Shown here in pieces: positions 1 to 8,945 of a DNA stretch of 44,677 bases; positions within the stretch are counted from its first letter, which is position 1, and each line of letters opens with the position of its first letter. The DNA is from Thermoplasmatota archaeon (GTDB taxonomy: Archaea; Thermoplasmatota; Penumbrarchaeia; Penumbrarchaeales; Penumbrarchaeaceae): positions 1 to 44,677 of the forward strand of contig JARVGK010000024.1 of the NCBI GenBank assembly GCA_029762535.1, read 5' to 3'. The position numbers and the translations under genes are program-made. The notes under the pieces were generated by a model, which did no database searches, had not been told where the DNA came from, and saw nothing but the letters and a program-made list of their open reading frames with translations.

Positions 1-77
1 ACGCTCCACCTCGGATTGTTTACCAAGTGTTTCGTCGTAGTTGAAGGCTCGGAGGTCCCCGACGAACTTGAAGTTCA
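1..77. repeat. 77-bp exact direct repeat, copy 1 (window edge)
   Basis: Bases 1-77 are identical to 4760-4836. From base 78 the two copies drop to roughly 75-80 percent identity by eye. The copy begins at the first base of the window. Both copies lie at the same place in the two paralogous FG-GAP genes. Confidence 0.9.
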
Positions 78-2049
78 GTTTGACCTTGCCGATCTCCTCG
101 GAGGACGTGAACACTATGTGGGCGATCTTTATGGTGGTCTCGAGCTCCACTGGGAACTCCACCGTCATGTTCAGAGTGAACTTCACCCAGATCTCGATGA
201 TCATCGAGGATTCAACGAAGTCGTAGCTGATGTTGAGCCGGGACATGTCCATGTGCATAACGTTCAGCGGATCGCTGATCTTTTTCACTCCTTCATCCGG
301 GGTATACTCGTACTCCGCCGAATAGAACCCGATGTTGAACTTGAATGTCACGGATTCGGTGGCGGTGGGGTCCCATCTGTTGATGACGCTCGCCTTCATA
401 CCGTAATACCGGTACTCCCCGTAGAAGGTCTTCCCGTCGGGCAGGTCCCCGGACAATACCTCCACTGGTCCGGGCTCGACCATGTTGAAGGGCGTGACGC
501 CGAACACCGCTCCCGCTGAGTATTTATTCCCGGGATTGTACATCGAGTCCGATATGAAGATCTCCTCGAGCCCGTCGCCGTCCCGGTCCCAGAACTGTAG
601 CTGCCCGTAGTTCGGATAATAATAGTAATAGTAGAAGGAATAGTACCCCGGACCTCCCCATGATTGGGAACCGCCGGATGGACCTTTTATGATCAACGTC
701 GAGATCTCCTCCACGTCGTGGGGGCCCTTGGTGTTGTTGAAGTCATCGTGTAGTATCACATAGACCTTCTTGGGGTTGGAGCACCCTATCATGAGGTCGA
801 GCTTGCCGTCCCCGTCGTAATCGCCCAGAGTGTGGGATCCGAAGTATGCGTTGTAATAGTAAACGGTCCCAGTTATCGCCGATGTGTAGAAAGCGTTGTC
901 GTACACGCTCGACTGGTACAGGTTCAGGGATCCCGTACTGAAAGAGGTCTTACCATTGACTATGTATACCCAACCTTTCTGATAGGCCGGGGCGCCTATG
1001 AAGAGGTCCGCAAGGCCGTCCCCGTTGTAGTCCTGTACGTTGACGGGGTAGCCGCCCGCGTACGATCCAGTCAATTTGAACAGCTGCCACTGGGCGTAGG
1101 AGCTCGTTGACCCAGCCGTCAAATACGAGATGCTTCTAATGCTGGATTCTGGATAGAATACTATGGCCGGGGACCCGCTCTGGTATGGGGTGGCGAAGAC
1201 CACCTCGTCCTGCCCGTCGCCGTTCATATCCCCCGTGCTCACACCGCTGCCGCCTATGTAAAGGCTGTATATCTCGAGGTCCCTGGTGGAGTGAGCTTTC
1301 GACCCGTTGAGGTCGCTGGCGCCGTACCATATGAAGGCCCTGTGGTTGCCGGGAGCGCACAGGATGACGTCATCGTAGCCGTCGCCGTCGATATCCCCTA
1401 TACCGGTGCCCTTTCCCATATAGTTCCCTGATGTCGTATGTCTGAAGCTAACGTCCGCGTTCTGGAGTGGGACCGATGACCGGCTATTCCAGTGCGGCCC
1501 TCCGTAGAACAGGTATCCATGACCATACTGGTAGTAAGCGGAGCCAACGAGGATGTCGTCGTATCCGTCTCCGTTGACATCGCCCACGGCGATGTCGGTA
1601 CCGAAGTAGTAATTATCGTAATCTCCGCCGAAGTTGATGTTCCACCGAGCAGAGCTCGATGTGCTCTGAAGGTCCGGGAACATCACCTGGGTCGCCCCGT
1701 CGAAAACCACGACGGACTGCCCGTAGAAGTACGGTCTCGTTACCGCGAGGTCCAGCACTCCGTCGCCATTCAGGTCGAGCTTGAGCATCTTGGCCCCGAA
1801 GTACTCGTACATGTTGCCCTCGATCAGGAACTCGGCCGGGTTCTCGCTGAGATCGTGCTCGCCCTCCCTCTGCCCGGGCTTAAGGGCGGTTGGCTGGAGT
1901 TCCATGATCTGGGGGCCTGTCCCATCGGCCTCCGATATCGCCGGGACGCCGACGATGGCCACGAAGGCCATGGCGACCATCATAAGGATCGTCATGCCGC
2001 ATACTAATCTCTTGTTACGAGTTCCTGCCTCATACGGTAAAATATCCAT
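1..2049 (-). CDS. FG-GAP repeat surface protein, 3' end missing (cut by window edge)
   Basis: The reading frame is open from an ATG at 2049 to base 1, so about 683 residues of the N-terminal part are present and the C-terminus is missing. A GAGGTGG Shine-Dalgarno lies 5 nt before the ATG. Residues about 18-42 form a signal peptide. Seven FG-GAP type repeats follow, each with a calcium-loop motif of the D-x-D/N-G-D-G-x-x-D kind, near residues 88, 155, 220, 272, 338, 408 and 487, which predicts an alpha-integrin-like beta propeller outside the cell. A tyrosine-rich stretch lies near residues 465-480. After the propeller comes a beta-rich region of unknown family shared with the next gene (2477-6826), which it resembles throughout. 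The last 77 bases at the window edge are identical to 4760-4836. Ligand and function are unknown; adhesion or polymer binding is a guess from fold. Confidence 0.85.
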   Translation of the reverse strand, partial: MDILPYEAGTRNKRLVCGMTILMMVAMAFVAIVGVPAISEADGTGPQIMELQPTALKPGQREGEHDLSENPAEFLIEGNMYEYFGAKMLKLDLNGDGVLDLAVTRPYFYGQSVVVFDGATQVMFPDLQSTSSSARWNINFGGDYDNYYFGTDIAVGDVNGDGYDDILVGSAYYQYGHGYLFYGGPHWNSRSSVPLQNADVSFRHTTSGNYMGKGTGIGDIDGDGYDDVILCAPGNHRAFIWYGASDLNGSKAHSTRDLEIYSLYIGGSGVSTGDMNGDGQDEVVFATPYQSGSPAIVFYPESSIRSISYLTAGSTSSYAQWQLFKLTGSYAGGYPVNVQDYNGDGLADLFIGAPAYQKGWVYIVNGKTSFSTGSLNLYQSSVYDNAFYTSAITGTVYYYNAYFGSHTLGDYDGDGKLDLMIGCSNPKKVYVILHDDFNNTKGPHDVEEISTLIIKGPSGGSQSWGGPGYYSFYYYYYYPNYGQLQFWDRDGDGLEEIFISDSMYNPGNKYSAGAVFGVTPFNMVEPGPVEVLSGDLPDGKTFYGEYRYYGMKASVINRWDPTATESVTFKFNIGFYSAEYEYTPDEGVKKISDPLNVMHMDMSRLNISYDFVESSMIIEIWVKFTLNMTVEFPVELETTIKIAHIVFTSSEEIGKVKLNFKFVGDLRAFNYDETLGKQSEVER

Positions 2050-2476
2050 CTATACCACCTCTATCAGGTATCGAGAATTGCTTTTTTGCCCTTGCGTTGA
2101 AGATACTTACTATTATATAAAAGTTTATTGTGATGGGCTTTTTCCTCTCTTTATAATTTCCGGAAGCCAGGTTTTTTATCAGGACCCAAGGGTTCCGTGT
2201 CTTCGTTGGAGAAAAAGGCCATGTTCTATTCCTTTTTCCGAAACGGTCACAGAAGGAGAACACGGACATATCCGTGTGAGTTAAATCCAAGCGAATGACC
2301 TCAACTCGTCCTTTTACCTATCGACCAACCGGTTCATGCAAGATATGGCAACTATACCTTCTCGGATCGCTCGCCCAAGATCACATCATGTGCCCTATTA
2401 CAAGAAGCCTAAATGGCTCTACAATATGCCTCACCCTTGGCGATATGGATGCTATGTTTCGATCCAACCATAATAA
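2050..2476. other. 427-bp intergenic region between the two FG-GAP paralogues
   Basis: No convincing gene is seen here. It holds the promoter of the gene starting at 2049 and then moderately AT-rich sequence up to the stop codon of the next minus-strand gene. I see no hairpin terminator, tRNA or repeat in it. Confidence 0.6.
2113..2122 (-). promoter_or_regulatory. TATA box of the partial FG-GAP gene
   Basis: On the minus strand this reads TTTTATATAA. It lies about 68 bp before the ATG at 2049, predicting transcription from near 2091 and a leader of about 42 nt carrying the GAGGTGG Shine-Dalgarno. Confidence 0.5.
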
Positions 2477-5400
2477 TTATCGACCACCGGACGGGGTATT
2501 GACGTTTGCGTTATCAACAACCGGCTGGGAGGGGGCCGGAGCGGCCACCCAACCCTCGGCTGGGGCCGGGGATACGGGCTGGGCGGTCATGGGAGCCGCA
2601 ACGGGCTCCGCTGCCGGAAGGTCCGATCCCCCGGGCTCGGCCGATGGAAGAGCGAGAGTGGCCTTTCCCTCAGACGCGGCCTTGAGCGCCTGAAGTTTCT
2701 GGTTGCCTCCGCCCTCGAGAAGCTGCTGCACCCGAAGCTCCTCCTCCTGGGCCGCCTTGACACCCTCCTCATCGACCTTCCTCTTCATCGCCATGGAGTT
2801 GGCTGTGAGGATGACGATAAGGAGTATCATAACAACTATGGCCAGGACGATCAGGACAACAAGAAGGATATCCAGAGTGTCCTTGGCCCCGGATCCCTCC
2901 CCCACATAACGCGGGAAGTCCAAAGGATCGGTGGGGTTCGTTCCCTGAAGATACTCCTCGAAGTCGGTATATCCGTCCCCGTCGAAGTCGTTGGCCTCGG
3001 TCACCTGGACCAGCCTATTGGAATACTGGTCCTTGACCATCGTCCAAACCTCATCCTTGCTCTTGCCCTCCATTGAGGAGGTGTAGGTCGGATCACCGTT
3101 CGAGGGATCGTCCCAGCCAAGGTTGTAGATGTACTCGAAGAGATTGGGCATGCCGTCACCGTCAGTGTCCTCATCGGAAAGCCAGATCGGAATTATCCTG
3201 GCTACGACCTCCACATTCACCGGTCCGAACTCCACAGTGTGTATGCCGTCGGACACACTCACAGTGATCGCATGAGAGCCCGGCTCCAATATCTGATCGA
3301 ACCTCGAGGGGTCGGACAAACCTTCTCCAAGCATCTTCTCGGTGGTCTCGCCATCGACAGTATGGAGATCGATCCATGAGAACGTCAGAGCATCACCGTC
3401 CATGTCCCGGGTCATCCGAGCATCGAAGCGAATGGATGTGCCCTCAAGGACCTCAAGACCGTCCTCGGGAGAGGAGACCACGGGGGCCGGAGCGGTGTTG
3501 ATAAGGATGTTGTACGCCTGAGAGTAGCTCGTCGGGTTCCCGGCCATGTCCCTGGCCCTGAACTGCAGGTAGTTCCTGTCACCCTGGGCGAACTCGATCC
3601 CGGGAAGGGTCACCAGACCCTCGGAGGTGATGGCCAAAGAACCCCTGCCCATCCACTCAGCCGTCTCCAGATCGGCCCTGCCTCCAGTGGAAATGCGGTA
3701 TTCCACGGTAAAGGGATCCACGCCCGAGTACATGTCGACGGCCTCGAAGGTCGCCACGACATTACCGTCAGGGATCCATATGCCCTCCCAGGCTTCCTCA
3801 CCGTTGAGCCTCAAGTTCTCGTAAACGACGCCGGATACGTCGACCTTCACCGTTACGGGATCGCTCTCGCCGGAGTTCCCCGCCTCATCCGTGGCCCTGA
3901 ACTTGACCATATTGTCCGATCCTTCAATAAGAACGGGATTGATGAGCGCATCAAGGTCCTTGGCGTTGAGCATCATACCCGCACTGGACCAGGGGGACCA
4001 GGTCACGCCGGCGTCCAGGGATACCGAGTATTCAACGGTCGCGCCCACGACGAACCTTCCACCTATGTCAGTGATAGTGTAGCCCACGTCCGGTGTGAAG
4101 GTGTTGTGCCATGTGTCGGATGAGGGAACGGGATTCGTGAAGGCGACGCCCTCCTTCTCGACGAGTATCGTTCCATATCCCCAGGGTCCGATGTGACCGA
4201 CCCTGTCGAGAGCACGTATCCCTACGGTGATGAGCCCGGAGGAGGGGGTCGTCACCTTGATGAAATTGTTCGTGGTGGTAAGGGTCTCGTCCACCCCGGT
4301 CACCTCCACCTCGTAATGGGATATGCCGCTGTTGTATTCGGCCGGTACCGTCCAGGTCACGTAGAGCGTCCCATCGTTGTCCACGATGGTGTTCTCATCG
4401 GTGAAGCTGTTGGACCGGACCCTGATCCCCGAGGGCGCGCTCGGGGTGTCCACATCTATATTGACGTAGAAGCCGGGTATAGAATTGAGAACCAACGTCG
4501 ATGTGAGCCCGACCTGTCTGAACTGATACTCGACCGTTAGAGGCAGGTCCCCTCCGTGCATGATTAGCTCGAAGTTCCTTCCCGAGGACGAATCGTCGAC
4601 GACCTCCTCGTTCAGCGAGCTCGTCCCGACGATACTGAAGAGATGGTTCCCCGGGGAATACGGTTCTACACCGTGATCTTTGAGGAAGTTCTCGGTGCCG
4701 TTATAGACGAGGCGCGGACCTTCGAACATTATCAGCTGCCCGTCTATGAACCAGTCACCACGCTCCACCTCGGATTGTTTACCAAGTGTTTCGTCGTAGT
4801 TGAAGGCTCGGAGGTCCCCGACGAACTTGAAGTTCAACTTCACCACGCCTATCCCCTGAGATGAAGAGAATACTATATGAGCGGCCTTTATGGTTGTTTC
4901 GAGCTCTATGGGGAACTCCACCGTCATGTTAAGCGTGAACTTCACCCAGAACTCGATGATCATCGAGGATTCAACGAGATCGTAGCTGATATTGAGCCTG
5001 GACAGGTCCATATGCATGATGTTCAGGGGGTCCGATACCTTTCTCATCCCCTCATCCGGTGTCCACTCGAAAGCGGCCGCATAGAATCCCATCTTGAACC
5101 TGAACCCTATGAACTCGGTCGCTTTTGGATCCCATTTGTTGATGACGCTTGCTTTCAGACCATAATAGCGGTATTCCCCATAGAATGTCCTCCCATCTGG
5201 GAGATCTCCAGACATTATCTCAATAGGACCTGGGGTTATCATGTCATATGATGTGATCCCATATATCACACCCGCTGAATAATCAGAACCATCAGTGCGC
5301 TGGTAATCGGAAACGAATATCTCCTCGGTCCCATCACCGTCCCGGTCCCAGAAGATCAAGGGTCTTTGTCCGCAGTAGTAATAGTAATATGCGGCATAAT

Positions 5401-6826
5401 ATCCAGGTCCCGCGAAATATGCCGTGCTTCCGCTCGGGGCTTTGATAGTGAGGGTCGAGACCTCCGTAAGGTCGTGCAATCCTGTGTTGGTCGTAAGGAA
5501 ATCGCCCAGGACCAGATACACTCTGCCAGGGTTTGAGCATCCGATGATCATATCTTTAAATCCATCCCCGTCGTAATCACCGAACGCATGGGTCCCAAAT
5601 GCCCCTGGGGCATATGCTCCAGATGTGACCTCCGAAGAATGGAACGCCAGATCATAAACTTGATTGATGTTGAAGGTCCCCGTATTGAAACTGGATTTCC
5701 CAAAAATGATATAGACTTTCGGAGGTGATATTCCTGGTGAGATCAAGGTGAGATCAGCTTTTCCATCCCCGTCTATATCCTCCAATGAAGCTTGATAACC
5801 ATGAGGATACGAACCCCCGCTATTGTCAGAAAATGTCTGCCATCTGATATAACTGGTCGTGGTGCCCACTGTAGCACTTGATATGCTACGTATCGAAGAT
5901 GTTGGATACATCACGTATGTCCTCTGTCCATAAGGTGATGCAAAAGCAACATCATCCCTGCCATCACCATCGAAATCCCCTGTGGACATACCCTTGCCAC
6001 CAATGTAGCTACCTCCGGTAAGGTATAGATCGCGATCATTGTAGCTGATCAGGCCGCTGAACCTCGTGCTTGATCCATAGAAAATATACACTCTGTTGTA
6101 ATATGGAATTGGGGCGATGATATCTTTGTAACCATCACCATCAATATCACCAAGACCAACGGATTGCCCGATATTATAGGTGGTGCTGGATTCGGTACTT
6201 CTGATCTTGGCATCCTCATCCCCATCGCCCAATCTCGAGCGGTTGTTCCAGTGGGAACCACCGTAGAAGATGTAGACATGGCCATAATAGTTGTATGTGG
6301 ATCCGGTGTATTCATACTGGTATTGCGACCCTATCACCAGATCATCTACCCCATCACCATCTATATCGCCCACATCGATACCGGATCCGAAATAATAGTT
6401 CATGCTTGGATAGTAATCTATCACCCATCTAGCATCGCCGGATTTCGGGTTCAGGTCCGGATACATGACCTGTGTGGCTCCGTCGAATATCAGAACCCTA
6501 CCCCGATAATGTCCTGTAGCGATAAGGTCGAGATGACCATCGTTGTTGATATCCGCTTTCAGCATATGCTGGCCAAAGAAATTATAGCTCTCGCCTTTTA
6601 TCATATATTCGGGAGGGTTTTGGCTTAGGTCATGCTCTCCTGTTCTCTGTCCAGGTCTGACAGCTGCAGGTTTGTGGTCAAGTGTCCCGATCGTTTCAGC
6701 CTCCGAGACCGCCGGTACACTGACGATCGCGACAAAGGCCATGGCGACCATCATAAGGATCGTCATGCCACATACTATCTCCTTGCTACCAACTCCATTT
6801 TTATACTTCAAACTCCCCATGAACAT
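2477..6826 (-). CDS. Giant FG-GAP / fibronectin-like membrane-anchored surface protein
   Basis: This 1449-residue exported protein is a tandem paralogue of the gene ending at the left edge. A signal peptide covers about residues 18-43. Seven FG-GAP calcium loops lie near residues 93, 154, 226, 283, 348, 417 and 494, predicting a propeller, with a tyrosine-rich loop near 475-487. A beta-rich region of unknown family follows to about 790, then a fibronectin III-like domain (about 790-880), Ig-like segments, and two thrombospondin-type-3-like calcium motifs near 1218 (DTDGDGMPN) and 1283 (DFDGDGYTD). A membrane helix spans about 1316-1342, followed by a basic, then Ala/Pro-rich cytoplasmic tail. 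Two in-frame starts exist: ATG 6826, and ATG 6820, which has GAGGCG 6 nt upstream and is the better start. The 5' half uses visibly more A/T at third positions than the 3' half. Confidence 0.9.
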   Translation of the reverse strand: MFMGSLKYKNGVGSKEIVCGMTILMMVAMAFVAIVSVPAVSEAETIGTLDHKPAAVRPGQRTGEHDLSQNPPEYMIKGESYNFFGQHMLKADINNDGHLDLIATGHYRGRVLIFDGATQVMYPDLNPKSGDARWVIDYYPSMNYYFGSGIDVGDIDGDGVDDLVIGSQYQYEYTGSTYNYYGHVYIFYGGSHWNNRSRLGDGDEDAKIRSTESSTTYNIGQSVGLGDIDGDGYKDIIAPIPYYNRVYIFYGSSTRFSGLISYNDRDLYLTGGSYIGGKGMSTGDFDGDGRDDVAFASPYGQRTYVMYPTSSIRSISSATVGTTTSYIRWQTFSDNSGGSYPHGYQASLEDIDGDGKADLTLISPGISPPKVYIIFGKSSFNTGTFNINQVYDLAFHSSEVTSGAYAPGAFGTHAFGDYDGDGFKDMIIGCSNPGRVYLVLGDFLTTNTGLHDLTEVSTLTIKAPSGSTAYFAGPGYYAAYYYYYCGQRPLIFWDRDGDGTEEIFVSDYQRTDGSDYSAGVIYGITSYDMITPGPIEIMSGDLPDGRTFYGEYRYYGLKASVINKWDPKATEFIGFRFKMGFYAAAFEWTPDEGMRKVSDPLNIMHMDLSRLNISYDLVESSMIIEFWVKFTLNMTVEFPIELETTIKAAHIVFSSSQGIGVVKLNFKFVGDLRAFNYDETLGKQSEVERGDWFIDGQLIMFEGPRLVYNGTENFLKDHGVEPYSPGNHLFSIVGTSSLNEEVVDDSSSGRNFELIMHGGDLPLTVEYQFRQVGLTSTLVLNSIPGFYVNIDVDTPSAPSGIRVRSNSFTDENTIVDNDGTLYVTWTVPAEYNSGISHYEVEVTGVDETLTTTNNFIKVTTPSSGLITVGIRALDRVGHIGPWGYGTILVEKEGVAFTNPVPSSDTWHNTFTPDVGYTITDIGGRFVVGATVEYSVSLDAGVTWSPWSSAGMMLNAKDLDALINPVLIEGSDNMVKFRATDEAGNSGESDPVTVKVDVSGVVYENLRLNGEEAWEGIWIPDGNVVATFEAVDMYSGVDPFTVEYRISTGGRADLETAEWMGRGSLAITSEGLVTLPGIEFAQGDRNYLQFRARDMAGNPTSYSQAYNILINTAPAPVVSSPEDGLEVLEGTSIRFDARMTRDMDGDALTFSWIDLHTVDGETTEKMLGEGLSDPSRFDQILEPGSHAITVSVSDGIHTVEFGPVNVEVVARIIPIWLSDEDTDGDGMPNLFEYIYNLGWDDPSNGDPTYTSSMEGKSKDEVWTMVKDQYSNRLVQVTEANDFDGDGYTDFEEYLQGTNPTDPLDFPRYVGEGSGAKDTLDILLVVLIVLAIVVMILLIVILTANSMAMKRKVDEEGVKAAQEEELRVQQLLEGGGNQKLQALKAASEGKATLALPSAEPGGSDLPAAEPVAAPMTAQPVSPAPAEGWVAAPAPSQPVVDNANVNTPSGGR
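4760..4836. repeat. 77-bp exact direct repeat, copy 2 (inside FG-GAP gene)
   Basis: Identical to bases 1-77, embedded in the coding sequence shortly after the propeller-distal beta-rich region. Flanking sequence on the right is clearly diverged from the other copy. Confidence 0.9.
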
Positions 6827-6914
6827 CGCCTCTGTTTTCCGAGATCGGCATTACTGCCAGGCCTCAATTATCACAGAACGATTATTACTACCTTTTGAGA
6901 CGCCGCTTTACCCA

Positions 6915-6922
6915 TTAATAAA
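6915..6922 (-). promoter_or_regulatory. Probable TATA box of the giant FG-GAP gene
   Basis: On the minus strand this reads TTTATTAA, about 95 bp before the start codon, giving a predicted leader of roughly 65-70 nt. It is the only TATA-like stretch in the 150 bp upstream. Confidence 0.35.
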
Positions 6923-6979
6923 GGTTGTGTTGGACTGGGTTATCCGAATGATCGAATGATCAGGTATCTTCCACTTAAA

Positions 6980-7363
6980 TTATCTCGGATCATGATGAGG
7001 GCCCGAAATCGCATCGATTCGCATCAGTGGATATCCCAATTCCTCGACCCATCCCATGGACGCTTCCACCCGGATCCCCTTGTAGACAATGACGATGGAG
7101 GCGGACAGCATCCGCTCCCCCAGCGACGCGTACCCGAAATGGGAAAGACATCTGGACAGCTCCTCCCTGTCTATAATGACGGATGCTTCCACGACATAAG
7201 GCTGGGATCTCGCGCCCATCTCGATGGCCTGCTCCAGATGTGAGGCGGACCTCTCGCTGACTGGGGATCCCACGTACTGATGGAATATGGACCCGAGCTT
7301 TATCCCGGCCTCGAAGGCGGCCCTGTCCCTGTCGGTGCATCGGAAGTACCTCTCCGTCCTCAA
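6980..7363 (-). CDS. mptD: Archaeal dihydroneopterin aldolase MptD
   Basis: This 127-residue protein resembles the archaeal MptD family, which cleaves 7,8-dihydroneopterin to hydroxymethyl-dihydropterin and glycolaldehyde on the way to (methano)pterin-type cofactors. Family-like stretches are RDRAAFEAGIKLGSIFHQ, VGSPVS and QPYVVEASVIIDRE. The start chosen is TTG at 7363, which overlaps the TGA of the upstream archaetidylserine synthase as TTGA and has GGGGAG 8 nt upstream; longer in-frame versions would only extend across the antisense-free frame of that gene and are not MptD-like. It is the last gene of a translationally coupled trio with the two archaeal phospholipid head-group enzymes, an unexpected pairing of lipid and pterin synthesis. 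The assignment rests on remembered family patterns. Confidence 0.75.
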   Translation of the reverse strand: MRTERYFRCTDRDRAAFEAGIKLGSIFHQYVGSPVSERSASHLEQAIEMGARSQPYVVEASVIIDREELSRCLSHFGYASLGERMLSASIVIVYKGIRVEASMGWVEELGYPLMRIDAISGPHHDPR

Positions 7364-8349
7364 GTGGTCATCTCCCCGTTCTCCTCCTCGTCCAGGGACA
7401 GCTCCCCGGCCAGCTCCATCTCCTCGAGCTCCTCCTCCATGCGCTTCGCGGCGCCCCAGACCCCGTCCCCACCGGCGGTGAGGGGGGAGAGCAGATATGC
7501 CGCAGAGCCGAACGCCCCCAGGAGGCATCCGGCGAGTCCGATGTGAGGTGAGAAATGCCCGGCGATGAGCGAAGCGATCAGAACCAGTGTGAGGACCCCG
7601 AGGAAGATCATCGAAGCACCCCTCATCCGCTTGTAACGAACGTCCGCCACCATAGCAAGGGCGCCGAAGGTCAGTATCCCAGGTACGGAGTAGGACGCCA
7701 TGACCTCCCACCCCCCTGTGAGCATGCCAGCTTCGGCCGACCAGTGATAGAGTCCGCAGAACGAGACGGCCATGAAGGCCATCGCAGGGGTTGGCAGTCC
7801 AATGAAATCTGGGAACCGGTAGCCCCGCGTGCTGAACCTGCCGAGCCTGAGTATCCCAAGAATGGATATGGAAAGCGACGCGACTACGGTAAGGACATAC
7901 TGAAGGGTGCTTTCCAGGCCTCCGTTCCCGGCCCCCTTGAACAGATTGTATAGCATGAACGCCGGAGCGATGCAGAAAGTGGTGGCGTCAGCTATAGAAT
8001 CGAGCCACTTTCCGAACCTATGAGGTGTGCCGAACCTCCTCGCCACCGGGCCGTCCAATCCGTCGAACATTATTCCTAGCAGTATCAGGACCAGCGCCGT
8101 CTTGAATGCGTCACCGCCCTCTATGGAATACATTATCGCACCCATGCCGCAGAGGAAGTTCATCAATGTCAGAACATCCGCAGGGGATATGAGGGACCTG
8201 ATGGGTTTGGGGACCAACGGCTTCCTCGGGCCCCGTCTCCTGCGGATCAGCCTTCTCCTGGAGCCGTCCTTGTGCAGGTACAGGTTGCTGGGGCTCAGCT
8301 TTCGAGGACGACCCCTGTCGTCAACGAATATACCGCGAATCCTGCTCAT
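7360..8349 (-). CDS. CDP-alcohol phosphatidyltransferase, probable archaetidylserine synthase
   Basis: This 329-residue membrane protein contains the CDP-alcohol phosphatidyltransferase signature, DGLDGPVAR followed by G and two aspartates in GKWLDSIAD (about residues 117-142). That motif binds Mg and CDP-activated lipid. The enzyme would join L-serine to CDP-archaeol, supplying the substrate for the adjacent decarboxylase. A basic N-terminal segment of about 65 residues (RRRLIRRRRGPRK) precedes several membrane helices, and an acidic C-terminus of about 30 residues follows. The start is ATG 8349, which overlaps the decarboxylase stop as ATGA; longer versions of this frame run antisense-free through the decarboxylase and are artefacts. 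The partner gene makes archaetidylserine more likely than inositol phosphate as product. Confidence 0.88.
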   Translation of the reverse strand: MSRIRGIFVDDRGRPRKLSPSNLYLHKDGSRRRLIRRRRGPRKPLVPKPIRSLISPADVLTLMNFLCGMGAIMYSIEGGDAFKTALVLILLGIMFDGLDGPVARRFGTPHRFGKWLDSIADATTFCIAPAFMLYNLFKGAGNGGLESTLQYVLTVVASLSISILGILRLGRFSTRGYRFPDFIGLPTPAMAFMAVSFCGLYHWSAEAGMLTGGWEVMASYSVPGILTFGALAMVADVRYKRMRGASMIFLGVLTLVLIASLIAGHFSPHIGLAGCLLGAFGSAAYLLSPLTAGGDGVWGAAKRMEEELEEMELAGELSLDEEENGEMTT

Positions 8350-8945
8350 CTCATCGGCCTCCCCGAGGCTATGACCGATGAACCAGCCCTCAGCCTGTCG
8401 CCCTCGGAAACGATCAAGCCGTAACCAGGAGGTAGGTCGAACTCGAGATCGACCCTGGACCCGAAGCGGATCATTCCTATCCTGCCCCCGCGCTCTACAT
8501 GATCTCCCGGTTCGAGATAGGGCACGATGCGCCTGGCGACCGTTCCTGCTATCTGGGTGACCTTCATCCTGCCGTGACGGGTCTCCAGGGCGAGGACCAC
8601 CCTCTCGTTCCTGTCCGAATCCTTCCTGAACGCGGGGATGAAACCGCCCGGTATGTGCGTTACGCTCGAGACCCTGCCCGCCTCTGGCGCTCTGTTCACG
8701 TGAACGTTGTGGACGTTCATGAAAATGTTCACCCTGCACCTTCTTCCCCTTTGAGTGGCCAGCACCACCCTGCCATCGGCCGGGGAGACGATCCCAACAC
8801 CAATCCGTCTGGGGGGATCCCTGAAGAAGGATAGGATCGCGAGGCTGAACATTATCCACAGCAGCGTGGGAACGGCCCAAAGGGTGCCTTTGGTGATCAT
8901 CCACAGCAATGCCGTTACCACAGCAGGTGCCGGCACCGCGATCAT
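8346..8945 (-). CDS. asd: Archaetidylserine decarboxylase proenzyme (PSD family)
   Basis: This short-type phosphatidylserine decarboxylase converts archaetidylserine to archaetidylethanolamine. It has N-terminal membrane helices, FFRDPPRRI, the conserved SPADGRVV, HNVHVNRAPEAG and, near the C-terminus, AGSSVIA. The serine in GSS is the expected self-cleavage site that becomes the pyruvoyl group. From the ATG at 8945 it is 199 residues. The frame is open further upstream and encodes LLAKGTPVW, which resembles the usual N-terminus of this family. A GGGGTGA Shine-Dalgarno at 8977-8983 sits 4 nt before a CTG at 8972, while the ATG has no nearby site, so the true start may be CTG 8972 (208 residues). 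First gene of the operon with the synthase and mptD. Confidence 0.9.
   Translation of the reverse strand: MIAVPAPAVVTALLWMITKGTLWAVPTLLWIMFSLAILSFFRDPPRRIGVGIVSPADGRVVLATQRGRRCRVNIFMNVHNVHVNRAPEAGRVSSVTHIPGGFIPAFRKDSDRNERVVLALETRHGRMKVTQIAGTVARRIVPYLEPGDHVERGGRIGMIRFGSRVDLEFDLPPGYGLIVSEGDRLRAGSSVIASGRPMR

Noticed and set aside
2295..2693. 132-aa plus-strand frame at the end of the giant FG-GAP gene
   Set aside because: Half of it is antisense to the Ala/Pro-rich tail, and it has no promoter or ribosome site.
7364..7711. N-terminal extension of the MptD frame (243 aa version)
   Set aside because: It overlaps the synthase coding sequence and is Gly/Arg-rich shadow; the MptD-like part begins after TTG 7363.
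8350..8904. N-terminal extension of the archaetidylserine synthase frame (514 aa version)
   Set aside because: This part runs inside the decarboxylase gene in another frame and has a low-complexity, shadow-like sequence; the ATGA overlap at 8349 gives a normal family start.
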